Translations under genes and position numbers: made by a program
DNA from: Pseudoxanthomonas spadix
GTDB taxonomy: Bacteria > Pseudomonadota > Gammaproteobacteria > Xanthomonadales > Xanthomonadaceae
Length of the DNA: 64,000 nt
Direction: 5' to 3'
Assembly (NCBI RefSeq): GCF_003703395.1
Contig: NZ_RDQN01000002.1
Span: forward strand, 434,001-498,000
Part shown: in pieces, positions 26,222 to 34,956 of the stretch
Numbering within the stretch: the stretch's first letter is position 1
Layout: each line of letters opens with the position of its first letter
The notes under the pieces: model-generated
Database searches by the model: none
What the model was told of the DNA's origin: nothing
Seen by the model: the letters and a program-made list of their open reading frames with translations, nothing else

Positions 26222-26967
26222 GCGATCCGGCCGTCGCGGCCCAGCGTCAGCAGCAACGACAGCAAGGCCTGATCGCGGGTCTGGTCACGCTGCCGTTCCG
26301 CTTCTTCGGCGTGCTGTGCGGCGCGCTGCTGCTGTGCATCCTGATCGAGTGCGTCGGCATGCACTTCTTCTGGCCCGATCAGGGCTGGCGCCACGCGCAG
26401 GGCATGCTGCACTACGAGCTGGATCAGCTCTCCACGCATTTCACGCGCAGCGCGCTGGTACAGGAGCCGGGGCGCACCGCGCACCGGCTGGTCGAGCAGG
26501 GCTACGACTGGCTGTTCATGAAGAGCGGCCTGCTGGACTGGATACGCGACGCCTCGGCGCAGGCCAGCGCCGGCAGCCATCGCCCGACCAAGGATTTCCG
26601 CTACTACATCGGCCTGGTCTACGTGCATCTGGAGAGCTACCTGATCGCCTCGGCCTACACGACGCTAGTCTTCCTCGTACGGCTGCTGGTGCTGTGCCTG
26701 ACCCTGCCGCTGTTCCTGATGGCCGCCTTCGTCGGACTGGTGGACGGCCTGGTGCGCCGGGACATCCGCCGCTTCGGCGCGGGACGCGAATCGGGGTTCA
26801 TCTATCACCGCGCCAGGGCCAGCCTGATCCCGCTGGCCGTACTGCCGTGGGTGACTTACCTGGCCCTGCCGGTCAGCGTGAACCCGCTGCTGATCCTGCT
26901 GCCCAGCGCCGCACTGCTCGGCGCGGCGGTATGCATTGCGGCGGCGACGTTCAAGAAGTATCTCTAG
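26218..26967 (+). CDS. ICE membrane protein TIGR03747 (PFL_4697, DUF4400)
   Basis: A 249-residue polytopic inner-membrane protein (helices near residues 25-45, 145-180 and 205-245) with the family block VDGLVRRDIRRFGAGRESGF. It normally follows the coupling protein in these ICEs. Its stop TAG is inside the palindrome CTAG, which also gives the stop of the convergent gajB gene. This is the left junction of the defence island, so its downstream partner genes (RAQPRD onward) lie 20.9 kb away. Confidence 0.85.
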   Translation: MSDPAVAAQRQQQRQQGLIAGLVTLPFRFFGVLCGALLLCILIECVGMHFFWPDQGWRHAQGMLHYELDQLSTHFTRSALVQEPGRTAHRLVEQGYDWLFMKSGLLDWIRDASAQASAGSHRPTKDFRYYIGLVYVHLESYLIASAYTTLVFLVRLLVLCLTLPLFLMAAFVGLVDGLVRRDIRRFGAGRESGFIYHRARASLIPLAVLPWVTYLALPVSVNPLLILLPSAALLGAAVCIAAATFKKYL

Positions 26968-28382
26968 CCGATGACTGGACTGGCGCTACACACTACGACC
27001 TTCATCGACCCACGGGTCATGGCGACGTAAAGGTTCTGTGCGCTCATACCCTCGATATTTAGCAGCACCGCGACTTCGGCTTCCAGCCCCTTGAGCAACA
27101 GCGTGCTGCCGACGGCGCGTTTTGGTAGCGGGCGCCCCAACAGCCGGTTCTCTTCCCGCACGCGCCGGGCCGCTTCTGCCAGAGGGACGGCCCCCGACGA
27201 GGCTTCCCGGAGCGCCTTAAGCACCCCGTAGAGGATGGCCGGCCTATGCACACGTACGTTCGGCAGTGCCCGCAGTTCCGACAACAGCGCGGCGGCCGCA
27301 GCGAGAGAGGGCGCGCGCCCGAACGCCAGTGCGCGGCTTTCTGCCTCGTTCGGAGGATTCCTTGCAGTTCCCTTTGCCAACGACTCCAGGCGCCGCGTCA
27401 ACTCCGCCACGCCCACATTGGTCATGACGCTCTGCGCCAGCGCCAGTAACTGCGCGAGAGCATTCGGTGCCCCCGCATCAAAGTTGCTAGCGAAGGCGAT
27501 GAGGTCTTGCAGATCGACGGCCTCGACCGTCGAAGCGCCCGGCGTCTGGCTCGCAAAGTTCTGCTGTGCTGCTCGGTTGCGGCTATCGGCGATGATGAGC
27601 ACGCGCCCGTCAGCGGTTGGCGATGCCGTCCTCGCAGCGGCTAGGCGCTGGGCATGGTCGTTGGGTGGTAAGGCCTGCATCCAGGTCACATGCTCCGGTG
27701 GCCCACTACGCAGGTCCACCGACTGCCCCGCCGCCAACAACCGGCGAGCCTCCAGCAACCATTGTCCCAGCGCTTCCGCGCCGGCGTTGCGCCATCGCCA
27801 GGGCGTTGCCAGTTCCCCGACGACAGGAAAATGCGCGCACACGTGCTGGTTCCAATCGGCCAGTGCATTGCCCCGGAACCCGAAGATCGCCTGCATGGGG
27901 TCGCCCAGCACGCAGGTCGGCAAGATCAACGAGAGGAAATAGACGATGTAGTGCTGAGGCACCGAACAATCCTGGTACTCATCCACGATCAGGTGCGCAT
28001 ACGAGGCTTTCAGCACCTCACTGACGTGCCCGGCCTGCAGGAGCTTCCAGGCGGCGTCGCGGATTGCCGGGTAGTCCCGCGCAGGTGCAGTCAGCCGCAG
28101 AATCTCCGGATCGTGGGCGCTGCGGCCCGGAAAGGTCGAGATGAGCCGGATGGCCCAGCCATCGATCGTGCTCAATCGATAGGCGCTGGCTGGCACACCG
28201 GCGCGGTCCAGCCGGCCACGCAAGGCCGCGACCCCGGCATTCGTGTGTGTCAGCACGAGAATGGGCTTGTTGCCCCGATGACCGGCAAGCGCGTCGGCAA
28301 TCAGCTGTGTCTTGCCGCAGCCGGCCGGTGCGGTGACGGTTCCGCGTTGGATTGCACGAAGGTCGATTTCAACGTGGTCCAT
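26964..28382 (-). CDS. gajB: UvrD-like helicase of a Gabija defence system
   Basis: A 472-residue superfamily 1A helicase. Walker A is APAGCGKTQ (Lys24), motif II is DEYQD at 134-138, motif III is GDPMQAIFGFRG, and the C-terminal motifs LLKGLEAEVAVLL and LYVAMTRG (motif VI-like) are present. It follows a GajA-type OLD nuclease gene, overlapping it by 14 bases, which is the Gabija arrangement. GajB is thought to sense DNA ends or nucleotide depletion and assist GajA nicking. Its end coincides with the TIGR03747 stop. Confidence 0.85.
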   Translation of the reverse strand: MDHVEIDLRAIQRGTVTAPAGCGKTQLIADALAGHRGNKPILVLTHTNAGVAALRGRLDRAGVPASAYRLSTIDGWAIRLISTFPGRSAHDPEILRLTAPARDYPAIRDAAWKLLQAGHVSEVLKASYAHLIVDEYQDCSVPQHYIVYFLSLILPTCVLGDPMQAIFGFRGNALADWNQHVCAHFPVVGELATPWRWRNAGAEALGQWLLEARRLLAAGQSVDLRSGPPEHVTWMQALPPNDHAQRLAAARTASPTADGRVLIIADSRNRAAQQNFASQTPGASTVEAVDLQDLIAFASNFDAGAPNALAQLLALAQSVMTNVGVAELTRRLESLAKGTARNPPNEAESRALAFGRAPSLAAAAALLSELRALPNVRVHRPAILYGVLKALREASSGAVPLAEAARRVREENRLLGRPLPKRAVGSTLLLKGLEAEVAVLLNIEGMSAQNLYVAMTRGSMKVVVCSASPVIG

Positions 28383-30102
28383 CAGTGGCCCACCCGAATA
28401 CCTGGTCCATCAGAGCGCGGAATCCCTGATCGCAAAGATGCAGGTCCGGTGCAACGATGGTCCTCGCCACGTCCTCCATCCACGAGATTTGCTTGAACCA
28501 GCCAGCCTTTCGGATGCGCGCCGCCTGACCAAGGATGGCCCTGCGTCCGGCCGACAGGAGGCCGGTGTTCTGGATTTCGTCCCAGATCTGCTGGAAGGTG
28601 AGCGTGTTGTTCGAGACAGTGCGCAGGTGTTCGACGATCAGGTCGCCATGCAATTCGTTGGCGTAGCCGATCAGCCTCTGGCAGGCAGCCGGCGTGAGAC
28701 TGCCGAACAGCTCGTCCTCCAGCGCCCGGCCCGCGCGGTAGGCGACGACGGTGCCACCGTTCTCGACAAAAGTCTGCTCGACCGCAGGAGTGGGCTTCTT
28801 GTCGTCGTCGCGCAGCACCATCACCCGGTAGCCGAGAGACTGGAACGCTGCGGCGCGGGCATACGGTCGATCCGGCTCCCCGCCACCGCAGTCGACGAGG
28901 GCCACGCCCAATGCAGCCAGTGACGCATTCCCCTGGTCAAGCCTGTATAAGTCCAGCCCGCGCAGCAGGCCTATCTCGCTGGCTCCCTCGCACACGACCA
29001 CGGAGCCAGCCAGGAAGGCCTCGGGGTAGAGGCGGATCGTGCTCTGGATGTCATTGTCGGCGCCGACCAGGCGAGCCTCATGGCCGAGGGGGCCGCGGCG
29101 CAACACGAAGAGCTGGCCGCCAGACAGTTCTCTCAGCGCCACGGGTGAGTGGGTGGTGAGGAACACCTGCAGCGGAGCAGCGGCCTCCTTGGCGCCGAGG
29201 GAGCCCAAGAACCTCGCGATGCGGTGCGGCTCCAGCCCGTACTCCAGTTCGTCCGAGAGCACGATCGACGCCTGACCGGCCGCCTTGCGCTGTAGGCCAG
29301 CGACAAGCAGACGCGTGGACCCGACGCCCAGGCTGCGAAGCGGGATGCCGCTTTCGTTGTGCAGGGAGATGGTGCCGCCACCGAACGACACCGAATGCGA
29401 ATCCAGCAGCGCCTTGGCCTTAGCGCCGATGTTGACGCCCAGCTCCTGAGCAGTGGCGGTGACGATCCCCAGCGCTTCTCCCAACTGTTGTTCGGCCTGG
29501 TCTCCGAAGGCACTCCGCGCATCTCTGGCGGCCTTGACGAGGGCGGCCGAAGCGTCGGCTCGCTCTTCCGAGATGCGGTTCAGTACCGAGCCGCGCTGCC
29601 ATCCCAGGTTGAAGTCCGCCAGCGCGCCGATACGAGTGGGCGCCAGGGCGACGCGATCCTTCCATGCGAGCGTCTTGACGATGCCTTGCTGTGCGGCGCG
29701 GTCGGAGACGAGGGTCCACGAGGGCTCCAGGTCACTGGCGACCGTCAGGTTCAGGCAGAGCACAACCTCCGCGCCGGCAGAGGGCTCGTCTTCGACGACG
29801 CCAGTGTTGGCGTGGTATCCGCGCAGGAATGCACCAAAGCCCTCCAGCGTCCTCATGCTGTCATCGAGGTCGCCGAGCGTCAGCGTGATGCTGATTGGGG
29901 TTGTGATGTCCAGGCCGAAGAAGTCCGCATCCGAGAACTGGACATAGCGTCTGGCCCCCAGGCATAGGTCGATCGCGTCCAGCACCGTGGACTTGCCGCT
30001 GTCGCCCGGGCCGATCAGGCAGTTGATGCCAGGCGTCGGGCACCAGGTCAGCAGCTGGATGCCGCGGAAGTTGGCGATCTGGATTTTTCTGATTCGTGCC
30101 AT
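28369..30102 (-). CDS. gajA: OLD-family ATPase/TOPRIM nuclease of a Gabija defence system
   Basis: A 577-residue OLD-family endonuclease, the length expected of GajA. The ABC-type ATPase has Walker A GPGDSGKST (Lys37), Walker B VLSDELEYGLEP (Asp284/Glu285) and an H-loop TTHSP (His318). The TOPRIM domain has VVVCEGASE (Glu372) and RDDDKK (Asp432-434). The start is ATG at 30102, preceded by GGGGGAT; the upstream in-frame codons lack a better site. With gajB it would cut phage DNA when nucleotides fall. An XRE gene 93 bases upstream in the same direction might control it. Confidence 0.88.
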   Translation of the reverse strand: MARIRKIQIANFRGIQLLTWCPTPGINCLIGPGDSGKSTVLDAIDLCLGARRYVQFSDADFFGLDITTPISITLTLGDLDDSMRTLEGFGAFLRGYHANTGVVEDEPSAGAEVVLCLNLTVASDLEPSWTLVSDRAAQQGIVKTLAWKDRVALAPTRIGALADFNLGWQRGSVLNRISEERADASAALVKAARDARSAFGDQAEQQLGEALGIVTATAQELGVNIGAKAKALLDSHSVSFGGGTISLHNESGIPLRSLGVGSTRLLVAGLQRKAAGQASIVLSDELEYGLEPHRIARFLGSLGAKEAAAPLQVFLTTHSPVALRELSGGQLFVLRRGPLGHEARLVGADNDIQSTIRLYPEAFLAGSVVVCEGASEIGLLRGLDLYRLDQGNASLAALGVALVDCGGGEPDRPYARAAAFQSLGYRVMVLRDDDKKPTPAVEQTFVENGGTVVAYRAGRALEDELFGSLTPAACQRLIGYANELHGDLIVEHLRTVSNNTLTFQQIWDEIQNTGLLSAGRRAILGQAARIRKAGWFKQISWMEDVARTIVAPDLHLCDQGFRALMDQVFGWATDGPR

Positions 30103-30195
30103 GCCTATCCCCCGCGCATTGAAGCCGCTCCCACTGAAATCGCAACACCTCACTATCCACTCGGGCCGCCTGCTGCAGGCCTCCTGCCCAGTTCT

Positions 30196-30546
30196 CTACT
30201 TGGTAGGGCGAGACAGCGACTCGGCAAGCTCCAACAACTTTGCGACGTCCTCTGCGGGCAATGACGCCTCCTTGAGGTATCGCACTAAAGCCATCGCTTC
30301 AGGCTGCGTGTGCAAGTAGTCGACGACTTCAGGGTCAGTCGAAGGCGATAGGCGGAACAACACGTCGGGATCTGCCGCCAGCACCTTCGCTAGAGCTTTG
30401 ATGACCTCAGGCCTAGGCGGAGACTCCTTGCCACGCTCGATACGGCTCAGGTAGGCCGGCGAAATGCCGACTAAGCCTGCCGCCTCGCGTAAGCCAAGGC
30501 TCTGTGCCACCCGAAGGTCGCGAATCGTCTCTCCAAAGCTACTCAT
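30196..30546 (-). CDS. XRE-family transcriptional regulator
   Basis: A 116-residue Cro/CI-like regulator. HTH residues about 5-60 include LREAAGLVGISPAYLSRIERG, and a short helical C-terminal part may mediate dimerisation. The start at 30546 is preferred over 30555 because GAGGTAGG lies 9 bases before it. It diverges from the excisionase-like gene and the methyltransferase operon, with a 13-base inverted repeat between them. It may regulate the defence operon, the Gabija genes, or both. Counted with the seven genes to its right it makes eight, as in MADS, though I cannot check whether that system includes this gene. Confidence 0.8.
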   Translation of the reverse strand: MSSFGETIRDLRVAQSLGLREAAGLVGISPAYLSRIERGKESPPRPEVIKALAKVLAADPDVLFRLSPSTDPEVVDYLHTQPEAMALVRYLKEASLPAEDVAKLLELAESLSRPTK

Positions 30547-30565
30547 GCCGCGCATCCTACCTCAG

Positions 30566-30593
30566 GTGTTTAGTGTTGTGCAACATTTAACAC
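30566..30593. promoter_or_regulatory. Inverted-repeat operator between the divergent regulator genes
   Basis: GTGTTTAGTGTTG-TG-CAACATTTAACAC: two 13-base arms that match at 11 positions. It sits 20 bases from the XRE start and about 110 bases before the excisionase-like gene. It is a probable binding site for the XRE protein, controlling both directions. Confidence 0.55.
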
Positions 30594-30702
30594 ACTTAGT
30601 AGACTACTCCGTTGTTTGGTAAAGTTTGCTCTTTCCTGCCGATCTTGGGCCAGGACCATGCCGGCCAACCTGCCCAGGTCGTCACTTTTCAGGAGCGAAC
30701 AG

Positions 30703-30909
30703 ATGCTTGGGGAAGAAGTGTTCACGGTTAAAGAGGTCGCCACGCTCTTAAAGGTCGGCGAGAAGACGGTCTACTCCATGGCCCAGGCTGGAGAACTACC
30801 TGCGTTCAAGGTGCGAGGTCAGTGGCGATTCGCCCGAAAGGACATCGATACATGGATAGAGCAGCAGAAACACACAACCCATGATTTCGGCGAGGAAGAC
30901 CAGAAATGA
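30703..30909 (+). CDS. Excisionase-family helix-turn-helix protein of the MADS-like operon
   Basis: A 68-residue DNA-binding protein with the MerR-like excisionase fold: VFTVKEVATLLKVGEKTVYSM, then FKVRGQWRFARKDIDTWIEQQ. Despite the name, such small proteins in defence operons usually act as regulators or DNA-recognition helpers. The ATG at 30703 has AGGAG at 30691-30695. It is 28 bases upstream of the first methyltransferase gene and clearly in the same transcript. In MADS a helix-turn-helix protein is a named component. Confidence 0.8.
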   Translation: MLGEEVFTVKEVATLLKVGEKTVYSMAQAGELPAFKVRGQWRFARKDIDTWIEQQKHTTHDFGEEDQK

Positions 30910-30937
30910 CCCCAGCCTCGGTGAGCGGAGTTTTTAT

Positions 30938-32941
30938 ATGAGCAGAAAGAAGAACAAGCAGGCCGAGAACACCATCCCGGCGGGATACACGCTCGACTAC
31001 GTTTCCGGCAAACAGGTCAAGGAAACGAAGAAGGAGCTGGTCCGGCAGCGGGTCGTTCGCGCTTTGATCCACGAATACGGATTCTCGCCGGAAGACATGG
31101 AGCTGGATTTTTCCATTGGCGGCCGCAAGAAGGTGGACGTGGCCATCTTCCACCATGGCAAGGAACACACCATCGAAAACCTGGGCCGCGCAGTGCTCTG
31201 CCGCCAGGAGCCGAACGTCGGCAAGAATGCCGTGCGTATCCGCGACTTCGAGCAGGCCGCCAAGGACCTCGATGAGATCGAGACCATCATGCGTGAGGTC
31301 GACGCGGTTCAGTACGGCCTGTGGACCAACGGCCTGGAGTTCTTCTTTGTCGAGAAGGAACAGAAGCGCTTCGAAACCAAGTGCAACCCCATCGGCGACT
31401 GGCCGATGGCCGAAGAGTCGGTCGGCACCAAGGAGGTCATCTCCGATGCCCATACCCGCATCGCCGACAACGAGATGCTCAAGATCACCTTCCGCCGCTG
31501 CCACAACTACATCCATGGCAACGAGGGCATGCCCAAGGATGCCGCCTTCTGGCAGTTCCTCTATCTAATCTTCTGCAAGATGCACGATGAGAATCTTCGC
31601 GGCAAGCAGCGCCAGGCCTGGAAACGCCGGTTCTGGGCTGGCCCGAAGGAGCAGTTCGAGCCACAGGGCCGCAAGGCCATCCGTGCCCGTATCGAGGAGC
31701 TCTTCACCGAGGTCAAGAAGCAGTACAAGAACATTTTCCGGGGCAACGAGGAGATCACCCTCTCCGACCGGGCGCTGGCCTTTATCGTTTCTGAATTAGC
31801 CAAATACGATTTCACCCGCACGGATGTCGATGCCAAGGGCGTGGCCTACCAAGAGCTGGTGGGCGTCAATCTGCGCGGCGACCGTGGTCAATATTTCACT
31901 CCCAGGGGCGTGGTGAAGCTGGTCGTGGAAATGCTCGATCCCAAGGAGAGCGAGACGCTGCTGGACCCGGCCTGCGGAACCGGCGGCTTCCTGGTCGCCA
32001 CCCTGGGACACATGCTGAAGAAATTCCGCGAGGAGCAGAATACCCAGGTCGGAAACGAGAACACCACCGAGCTTCTGAACGTCCACGAGCGGCTGAAAGA
32101 ATACGCCGCCGCCAACGTGTTCGGGGCCGACTTTGACCCATTCCTGATCCGCGCCGCCCAGATGAACATGGTGCTGGCGGGTGACGGCCGGGGACACATT
32201 TACAACATCAACTCCCTGGAATTCCCGCTGGGACATCTGGCCGATCTGCCCTCCGCCAAGAAGGAGATCCCGCTGGGGTCGGTGGATATCATCGCCACCA
32301 ATCCTCCGTTCGGCTCCGACATCCCGATTACCGATAAGCATATCCTGGAGCAATACGAGCTGGCCCATAACTGGGAGTCGGATGGCGAAGGCGGTTTCCG
32401 CAACACCGGCAACGCCAAGGGTAGCGTCGCGCCCGAGATTCTCTTTATCGAGCGCTGCATCAAGTGGCTGAAGCCTGGCACCGGCCGCATGGGCATCGTC
32501 CTGCCCGACGGGGTTCTCGGCAACCCGGCGGCCGAGTACATTCGCTGGTGGATCATGCGCGAAACACAGGTGCTCGCCTCCGTCGACCTGCCGGTGGAGG
32601 CCTTCATCGCCGAGGCCAACGTCAACATCCTTACCAGCCTGCTGTTCCTGCGCCGCAAGAGTGAAGAGGAAAAACGCGCCGAAGCCCTGGGCGGCATCGA
32701 TGAATATCCGGTCTTCATGGCCGTGGCCGACAAGGTTGGCTTCGACCGTCGTGGCAACAAGCTCTACAAGCGCACCCCGGATGGCGAAGAGATCGTCGAG
32801 CCCAAACAGCATATCGAGCGCATCCGCATCGGCGGGCGCTTCGTGGAACGGACCCTGACCCGCAGTGAAAAGATCGAGGACAACGATCTGCCGGTCATCG
32901 CTGAGAAGTACCGCGAATTTCTCAAGGAGCAGAACGGATGA
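30938..32941 (+). CDS. Active-looking HsdM-type N6-adenine methyltransferase (MADS-like)
   Basis: A 667-residue protein. Residues about 30-150 form a type I restriction HSDR_N-like domain with the strand pair KKVDVAIFHH and GRAVLCRQEP, in which the usual E-x-K is not kept. The central and C-terminal parts are an HsdM-like methyltransferase: SAM motif I LDPACGTGG at 342-350 and catalytic NPPF at 455-458, both intact. It should methylate adenine at sites set by the S-type subunit two genes on, marking host DNA as self. The ATG at 30938 has GGAG 7 bases before it. It overlaps the next gene by ATGA. Confidence 0.85.
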   Translation: MSRKKNKQAENTIPAGYTLDYVSGKQVKETKKELVRQRVVRALIHEYGFSPEDMELDFSIGGRKKVDVAIFHHGKEHTIENLGRAVLCRQEPNVGKNAVRIRDFEQAAKDLDEIETIMREVDAVQYGLWTNGLEFFFVEKEQKRFETKCNPIGDWPMAEESVGTKEVISDAHTRIADNEMLKITFRRCHNYIHGNEGMPKDAAFWQFLYLIFCKMHDENLRGKQRQAWKRRFWAGPKEQFEPQGRKAIRARIEELFTEVKKQYKNIFRGNEEITLSDRALAFIVSELAKYDFTRTDVDAKGVAYQELVGVNLRGDRGQYFTPRGVVKLVVEMLDPKESETLLDPACGTGGFLVATLGHMLKKFREEQNTQVGNENTTELLNVHERLKEYAAANVFGADFDPFLIRAAQMNMVLAGDGRGHIYNINSLEFPLGHLADLPSAKKEIPLGSVDIIATNPPFGSDIPITDKHILEQYELAHNWESDGEGGFRNTGNAKGSVAPEILFIERCIKWLKPGTGRMGIVLPDGVLGNPAAEYIRWWIMRETQVLASVDLPVEAFIAEANVNILTSLLFLRRKSEEEKRAEALGGIDEYPVFMAVADKVGFDRRGNKLYKRTPDGEEIVEPKQHIERIRIGGRFVERTLTRSEKIEDNDLPVIAEKYREFLKEQNG

Positions 32942-34956
32942 GCGATCAAGACGACATCATTGAAGCCCCGCAGGATGCTGCCGAAGAGAGCGGCCCGGAT
33001 AACTTTTTCATCGACATCCTGACCGGCAACAAAGAGAGCGCCTCGGCCAAGAAGCTGCTGGTGCAGAAAGTTCTGCGCCAGCTCATCGAGAGCTACGGCT
33101 TTGATCGGAACGACCTGGAGGTCAACTACAACCCCCAGATCCCCGGCCAGGGGCGCAAGCGCATCGACATCGCGATTTTCCGCCCCGATGCCGAGCATAA
33201 CAATGAAAACCTGCAGCGGATCATCGTCTGCAAGACTCAGAAGAAGCGCGACAAGCTCCGTTCCATTGCCGAGGCCGACGCCGACCTGCGCGAGCTCAAG
33301 GAGCTGCTGGAGCTGATCCCCGGCGCGACGCTGGGCATGTGGACCAATGGCCAGGAGGAGTTCCTGTTCCAGGTCGAGCGCACCCGCTTCGAGGTCCGAG
33401 CCAAGCCGCTGGGTGTCTGGCCGGTTCCTGGCGAACGCACCACCGATCTCGACCGCACCGGCGGTGTCATTCAGGTCAGCGCCGAGGCGGAAGACCTGGA
33501 AGACGCCCTGATGCGCTGCCGCCAGTATCTGAACCGCAACCTGGGCCTCGACCACAAGGATTCCTTCAAGCAGTTGGCCGTGCTGATGCTGGCCAAGATC
33601 CACGACGAGACCCTGCCCACCGGTGAACGCAGATTCTGGATCAGGGGCGACGAGCCTTTCACCGAGGCGGGTCAACAGGCCATTGCCCAGCGCATCAACG
33701 AATCCATTACCGCCGCCAAAGCCTGGCAGCCGAACCTGCTGACCCGTGGTTGGGATCTGACGCTGGAACCCCACGAGACCGCCCGCGTGGTCATGGAGCT
33801 GGCTCGCTACTCCCTGAGTGAAACCCAGCCCAGATACCGCACCGGGGCCTTCCGTGCGGTCGCCCGCAGCGTGATGGACGGGCGCGAGGGCCGCTACCCA
33901 ACGCCGCTCAACGTGGCCGAAATGGCGGTGGAGATGCTCGACCCGCAACCCGGCGAACGCATCATGGACTGCTCCAGCGGTACCGGCACTTTCCTGGCCA
34001 TGACCGCCGCGCACATCTTCAAGAAGAAACTGGCAGGTCTCGGCACCACACCGGAAGAGGCCACCAACGAACAGATCCGTCAGGCGCAAAACGAAACCGC
34101 CGCCTGGGCGGCCAGCAATGCCTTGGGCTGCGACATCGATCCCTTCCTGGCCGTCGCCAGCCGCATGAACCTGCTGTTCACCACCGGCAATCCTGGCCGC
34201 GTGTTCCGCATCGACGCCCGCACCTTCCCGGATGGCGATCTGGATGGCACCGAAGCCGCCCGCCCGGCCATGCCGCTGGGCAGCATGGATATGGTTCTGC
34301 TCAACCCCTGGTTCTCCACCCAAGACACGGTGAGCGACACCTCCATCCTGGAGCGCTATGACCTGGGCAACAACTGGGAGCGCGACGAAGAAGGTGGATT
34401 CCGCAACACCGGCAATCTGAGCACCGGTGGCGTGCCGCCCGAGGTGCTGTTCATCGAACGCGCCCTGCAATGGGTGAAGCCCGGCACCGGCCGAGTGGGC
34501 ATCCTGCTGCCCGATGGCTTGCTGGGCAATCCCAGCGATGAGTACGTGCGCTGGTGGATTCTGCGCCACTGCGAGGTCATGGCCTCGGTTGACCTGCCGG
34601 TGGAGCCGTTCAAATTCACCGTCAAGGAGTATGGCCTGACGCCCGCCTTACCCAGCCTGCTGGTTCTGCGCCGCCGCAGCCAGGAGGAACTGTTCAATAC
34701 CGAGCACCCGGAATACAAGGTCTTCATGGCTGTGGTGGATCGGGCCGGTGTCGATGCCCGGGGCAATCTCCTGTTTCAGCGAGCCCCCGATGGCGAGGAA
34801 CTGGTTTTCGATGAGGAAGTGATCGAGCGGGTTCGTGAAGGCGGCGAAGTGGAAATCCGCCGGACCACGCGCCGCAACCGCCGCATTCATGACGAGCTGC
34901 CGCTGGTGGCAAAGAAATACAAGGAGTTCCGCGCAACCGGTGAGGTGACGTTATGA
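32938..34956 (+). CDS. Paralogous HsdM-like protein with altered catalytic motifs (MADS-like)
   Basis: A 672-residue paralogue of the preceding protein with the same two-part layout: an HSDR_N-like start (KRIDIAIFRPD, IIVCKTQKK) and an HsdM-like remainder. Motif I reads MDCSSGTGT (343-351), keeping GTG but losing the DPxxG. Motif IV reads NPWF at 456-459 instead of NPPY/F, which should impair base flipping or catalysis. The simplest reading is a structural partner or non-methylating sensor that pairs with the active subunit. A changed target chemistry is the alternative. It overlaps both neighbours by ATGA. Confidence 0.82.
   Translation: MSDQDDIIEAPQDAAEESGPDNFFIDILTGNKESASAKKLLVQKVLRQLIESYGFDRNDLEVNYNPQIPGQGRKRIDIAIFRPDAEHNNENLQRIIVCKTQKKRDKLRSIAEADADLRELKELLELIPGATLGMWTNGQEEFLFQVERTRFEVRAKPLGVWPVPGERTTDLDRTGGVIQVSAEAEDLEDALMRCRQYLNRNLGLDHKDSFKQLAVLMLAKIHDETLPTGERRFWIRGDEPFTEAGQQAIAQRINESITAAKAWQPNLLTRGWDLTLEPHETARVVMELARYSLSETQPRYRTGAFRAVARSVMDGREGRYPTPLNVAEMAVEMLDPQPGERIMDCSSGTGTFLAMTAAHIFKKKLAGLGTTPEEATNEQIRQAQNETAAWAASNALGCDIDPFLAVASRMNLLFTTGNPGRVFRIDARTFPDGDLDGTEAARPAMPLGSMDMVLLNPWFSTQDTVSDTSILERYDLGNNWERDEEGGFRNTGNLSTGGVPPEVLFIERALQWVKPGTGRVGILLPDGLLGNPSDEYVRWWILRHCEVMASVDLPVEPFKFTVKEYGLTPALPSLLVLRRRSQEELFNTEHPEYKVFMAVVDRAGVDARGNLLFQRAPDGEELVFDEEVIERVREGGEVEIRRTTRRNRRIHDELPLVAKKYKEFRATGEVTL

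Noticed and set aside
30703-30909. A recombination excisionase (Xis) for the ICE
   Set aside because: The fold is excisionase-like, but the gene is co-transcribed with the defence methyltransferases and no integrase is near.
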